Assembly (NCBI GenBank): GCA_037969115.1
Contig: JBBKWQ010000380.1
Span: forward strand, 1 to 26,134
Reading direction: 5' to 3'
Length of the DNA: 26,134 nucleotides
DNA from: JBBKWQ01 sp037969115
GTDB lineage: Bacteria > Actinomycetota > Acidimicrobiia > Acidimicrobiales > Ilumatobacteraceae
Part shown: in pieces, positions 23,342 to 26,134 of the stretch
How positions within the stretch are numbered: position 1 is the stretch's first letter
Layout: the number at the start of each line of letters is the position of its first letter
Notes under the pieces: generated by a model
What the model was told of the DNA's origin: nothing
What the model saw: only the letters and a program-made list of their open reading frames with translations
Database searches by the model: none
Position numbers and translations under genes: made by a program

Positions 23342-24218
23342 GTTCGGACGGGTGTGGCGTCGGCTGCTCCTGCTGAGCGGGCCGAGCGCTCGGTCGGCGA
23401 CGTCGACGGCGCTTGCGACGGCGTGCCAACATCACGAAGACGATGAACGCGACGGCGATCGCGACCCACGCAACCAGGGCGACGAGCGTGGCGTCGGCGA
23501 GCGGCCGGGCCCACGTGGAGCCTTCGTCTGCCGGCTTCTGAACGGTCTGCAGATCGAAGTTCAGCGTGCTGCCGTCGAGCGGCGCTTCCCACACCACGAC
23601 GCCGCCGGCCTCGTCGCCGGTCGGCGATGTCACGATCTCGCCGGGTAGGTCGGCGACGAAGGTGAAACTCATCGAGGTCGGCGGTGTCGCCTGGGTCTCG
23701 GCGAAATCGTCGGCAAATGGCACGCCGCCGGCCGCTGCGATCAGTTCGGTATCGGCGAAGGAGGCGAACCCATCGGGCAGCACGAGTGAACCCGAGATCT
23801 GGTTGGTCGTGAGGTTCTCCTCGCTCAGCCGGCCGGCAGCGACCCCGCTGAAGGGCGGGCCGATGCTGGCCAGTGCATTGGCCCAATCCTGAGGATCAGC
23901 CGACACCGGGTGGGTCAGTGTGATTTCGAGACCGCCGTCGTCGGTCGGCGTGGGCCCGTCGACGACCCAGCCGTTCGCGATCGCGTCGTCGAGTCGCAGG
24001 TCGTCGGCGAGGTCTGGAACGCGTTGCACCAGGTCGGCGTCGGCGACGGCGTGCACGGTGACGACCCCGGTGCCATCAGGCTCGATCACGATCGACGTGT
24101 CGACGTCGACACGGCAAGCGGTGAGCGCAATCACACCGACGAGCAGAGCCACGAGATGGCCGAGCAAGCGGGCGGCGGAGCGAGAACGGGAAACAGGGGG
24201 AGCCACGACGTCGGACAT
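23334..24218 (-). CDS. Lipoprotein with C-terminal membrane anchor, LppM/DUF3153-like
   Basis: The protein has 294 residues. The ATG at 24216-24218 puts a hydrophobic signal segment (LLGHLVALLVGVIALTAC) in normal position; longer in-frame starts would bury it. The lipobox LTAC gives Cys35 as the lipid-modified residue. After it, VDVDTSIVIEPDGTGVVTVHA begins a beta-rich extracytoplasmic domain of about 200 residues. A single membrane helix at about residues 255-275 (LVALVAWVAIAVAFIVFVML) follows, and the tail is strongly basic (RRRKRRRRRR). A lipid anchor plus a C-terminal helix and an N-terminal beta domain resemble LppM/DUF3153 proteins of actinobacteria; that match is from memory. Exact function is unknown. 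It lies on the same strand as clpC but separated by a terminator-like hairpin. Confidence 0.85.
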   Translation of the reverse strand: MSDVVAPPVSRSRSAARLLGHLVALLVGVIALTACRVDVDTSIVIEPDGTGVVTVHAVADADLVQRVPDLADDLRLDDAIANGWVVDGPTPTDDGGLEITLTHPVSADPQDWANALASIGPPFSGVAAGRLSEENLTTNQISGSLVLPDGFASFADTELIAAAGGVPFADDFAETQATPPTSMSFTFVADLPGEIVTSPTGDEAGGVVVWEAPLDGSTLNFDLQTVQKPADEGSTWARPLADATLVALVAWVAIAVAFIVFVMLARRRKRRRRRRPSARPAQQEQPTPHPSERS

Positions 24219-24316
24219 TCTCGCACGCCGACCCACCGTTCTCGTGGTGTTCGGCGGAGTTCTTACCCGCCTGCCCGTCGACTGCGAGACCACCACATCG
24301 GACTCACTCAATTGAA

Positions 24317-24344
24317 CGAGCCGGACCCCAGAGGGCCCGGCTCG
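24317..24344 (-). terminator. Stem-loop downstream of clpC
   Basis: CGAGCCGGACC (24317-24327) and the matching arm at 24334-24344 can pair over 11 positions with one G-U pair and a six-base loop. On the minus strand the stem is followed by TTCAATT, a weak T-tract. Its position about 45 bases after the clpC stop and about 100 bases before the lipoprotein start suits an intrinsic terminator. The rest of the 24219-24387 gap shows no gene. Confidence 0.6.
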
Positions 24345-24387
24345 ATCCTTCATTCAGTTGGCCGTTCGGCTAGGCCGAGCGGCCCGA

Positions 24388-26134
24388 TCACTCGGCCGGA
24401 GGTGGCGGAGGCGGCGGTTGCACGTCGCTGTCGTCGTTCGTGGCGGTCGTGGCCAACTCCACCGATGCCGGCGGGACGAAACCTTCCACGCCGTGGAACG
24501 TGAACCGTTGCTTGCCCTCGTTGTCGGGGTCGTCTTCGATGTCGACCACGATGATCTCACCGGCCGAGAACTCCTTATACAGGAGTTTCTCGGAGAGCAC
24601 GTCCTCGATGTGCCGCTGAATCGCACGGCGCAACGGGCGAGCACCGAGCTGTGGGTCGTAGCCGAGCTCGGCGAGCAGTCCCTTTGCGGCAGTGGTGACC
24701 TCGATGCCGAGTCCTTGACCTTCGAGCTGGCCGGTAAGACGCTTGAGCATCAGATCGACCATCTCGACCACTTCGCTCCGAGAGAGTTCGTGGAACACGA
24801 TGGTTTCGTCGATGCGGTTCAAGAACTCCGGACGGAAGTGGTTCTTCAATGATTCGTTGACCTTCTCCTTCATGCGCTCGTAGCTCATGGCGGAATCGTC
24901 GGTGGTGAACCCGACGTTGGCCTTGCGGAGGTCTTGCGTGCCGAGGTTGGACGTCATGATGAGCACGGTGTTGCGGAAGTCGACCGAGCGACCCTGGGCG
25001 TCGGTGAGACGCCCCTCCTCCAAGATCTGGAGCAACGTGTTGAACACGTCGGGGTGTGCCTTCTCGATCTCGTCGAACAGTACGACGCTGAACGGCTTGC
25101 GACGAACCGCCTCGGTGAGCTGGCCGCCCTCTTCGTACCCCACGTAGCCGGGTGGTGAGCCGACCAGGCGGCTCACTGTGTGCTTCTCCATGTACTCGGA
25201 CATGTCGAGCGTGATGAGTGCGGCGTCGTCACCGAAGAGGAACTCGGTGAGTGTCTTGGCCAGCTCGGTCTTGCCCACACCGGTTGGCCCGAGGAAGATG
25301 AACGACCCGCTCGGACGCTTCGGATCCTTCAGGCCGGCGCGGGTGCGGCGGATCGACTGGCTCACCGCAGCAACGGCGTTCTCCTGGCCGATGATGCGCT
25401 TGTGCATCTCGGCTTCCATGTTGAGCAGACGAGACGTCTCCTCCTCGGTGAGCTTGTACACCGGGATCCCGGTCCACAATGACAGCACCTCGGCGACGGC
25501 TTCCTCGTCGACCTCGTCGAACAGGTCGACGCCCTCGGCCTTGACCTCGACCTCCTTGGCGGCCTTCTCCTCGAGGAGCGACTTCTCCTGATCGCGTAGG
25601 CGGCCCGCTTCCTCGAACTGCTGCTCTTCGACAGCCCGCTTCTTGGCTTCCTGCACCTCGTCGAGCTTGCGTTCGAGCTCACGCAGGTCGGGTGGCGTCT
25701 GCATGCGCTTGATGCGCAGCCGCGAACCGGCCTCGTCGATGAGGTCGATCGCCTTGTCGGGCAGGTGACGGTCGGAGATGTAACGGTCGGCGAGGTTGGC
25801 CGCGGCGACGAGCGCCTGATCGGTGATGGTGACCCGGTGATGCGACTCGTACTGATCGCGGATGCCCTTGAGGATCTCGATGGTGTGGGCGAGCGTCGGC
25901 TCTTCCACACGCACGGGCTGGAAACGACGTTCGAGCGCGGCGTCTTTCTCGACGTGCTTGCGGTACTCGTCGAGCGTGGTGGCACCGACCGTCTGCAGCT
26001 CGCCACGGGCGAGCATGGGCTTCAGGATCGATGCTGCGTCGATGGCGCCTTCCGCGGCACCGGCGCCGACGAGTGTGTGGATCTCGTCGATGAACAGCAG
26101 GATGTCGCCGCGCGACTTGATCTCTTTGAGCACC
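24388..26134 (-). CDS. clpC: ATP-dependent Clp protease ATPase subunit ClpC, N-terminus cut by window edge
   Basis: About 580 residues are visible; the N-domain and first Walker A lie outside the window. The visible start has Walker B of AAA-1 (ILLFIDEIHTLVGAG). The UVR linker follows (LDEVQEAKKRAVEEQQFEEA at about 157), which marks ClpC and not ClpB. AAA-2 then has Walker A (GPTGVGKTELAK), Walker B (VVLFDEIEKAHPD), LNRIDE, and GARPLRRAIQRHIED. The C-terminal tail ends in about seven prolines (QPPPPPPPAE). ClpC unfolds substrates and feeds ClpP in stress and protein quality control. The stop is followed by a terminator-like hairpin, so transcription probably ends there. High conservation makes the identity very safe. 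Confidence 0.98.
   Translation of the reverse strand, partial: VLKEIKSRGDILLFIDEIHTLVGAGAAEGAIDAASILKPMLARGELQTVGATTLDEYRKHVEKDAALERRFQPVRVEEPTLAHTIEILKGIRDQYESHHRVTITDQALVAAANLADRYISDRHLPDKAIDLIDEAGSRLRIKRMQTPPDLRELERKLDEVQEAKKRAVEEQQFEEAGRLRDQEKSLLEEKAAKEVEVKAEGVDLFDEVDEEAVAEVLSLWTGIPVYKLTEEETSRLLNMEAEMHKRIIGQENAVAAVSQSIRRTRAGLKDPKRPSGSFIFLGPTGVGKTELAKTLTEFLFGDDAALITLDMSEYMEKHTVSRLVGSPPGYVGYEEGGQLTEAVRRKPFSVVLFDEIEKAHPDVFNTLLQILEEGRLTDAQGRSVDFRNTVLIMTSNLGTQDLRKANVGFTTDDSAMSYERMKEKVNESLKNHFRPEFLNRIDETIVFHELSRSEVVEMVDLMLKRLTGQLEGQGLGIEVTTAAKGLLAELGYDPQLGARPLRRAIQRHIEDVLSEKLLYKEFSAGEIIVVDIEDDPDNEGKQRFTFHGVEGFVPPASVELATTATNDDSDVQPPPPPPPAE

Noticed and set aside
1..26134. CRISPR arrays, insertion sequences, integrase or attachment sites
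   Set aside because: No regularly spaced repeats, transposase motifs or terminal inverted repeats seen; the 23281-23341 repeat has only two copies.

Overview
The window looks like chromosomal DNA from a high-GC actinobacterium. ClpC with a UVR linker, a SigR-type ECF sigma factor with a zinc anti-sigma (RsrA type), a DsbA-like protein resembling mycothiol-linked family members, and an SDR/acyltransferase pair recalling mycobacterial Rv0501-Rv0502 all point there. The style (many 1-4 bp gene overlaps, apparently leaderless start codons) would fit Acidimicrobiia, but the sequence alone does not prove the lineage.

Bases 1-12200 (minus strand) hold a nonribosomal peptide locus. Read in transcription order it has a stand-alone adenylation enzyme, an 81-residue carrier protein, an ornithine cyclodeaminase-family enzyme, a 2824-residue two-module NRPS (C-A-T-C-A-T-E), and a membrane protein cut by the window edge. 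An acyl-CoA dehydrogenase of the carrier-bound-substrate type diverges from the same promoter region (12201-13433) and is translationally coupled to a HupE/UreJ-like membrane protein. The main discovery candidate is inside the NRPS: the first adenylation domain is interrupted between core motifs A8 and A9 by about 330 residues of a zinc-ribbon plus N-type ATP pyrophosphatase (PP-loop SGGKDS). This insert also has a later CxxC and a third Cys, an arrangement seen in Fe-S sulfurtransferases such as TtcA/TtuA. The host domain keeps a readable Asn-type pocket code. I propose an assembly line that starts from a carrier-bound, oxidised, possibly proline-derived unit, adds an Asn-like residue altered on or near the enzyme by the embedded ATP pyrophosphatase, and adds one epimerised residue. 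There is no thioesterase in view, so the line should continue or release elsewhere.

Bases 14800-17430 hold a thiol-stress-type sigma/anti-sigma pair, a 50-residue membrane peptide, tRNA-Ile lysidine synthetase TilS, and a protein-tyrosine-phosphatase-like protein whose catalytic Cys is Gly. Bases 17430-18937 (minus) carry an aspartyl/asparaginyl beta-hydroxylase-family protein and an M23 peptidase. Bases 18936-22481 (plus) form a tight four-gene operon with 1-base stop/start overlaps: SDR, degenerate PlsC-like acyltransferase, alpha/beta hydrolase and a renalase-like flavoprotein. Bases 22512-26134 (minus) hold a DsbA-like protein, an LppM/DUF3153-like lipoprotein and the C-terminal two thirds of ClpC.

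Coding density is very high. No gap between genes reaches 300 bases; the largest is about 170 bases between clpC and the lipoprotein gene and holds a terminator-like hairpin. I saw no tRNA, rRNA, CRISPR array, insertion sequence or integrase.
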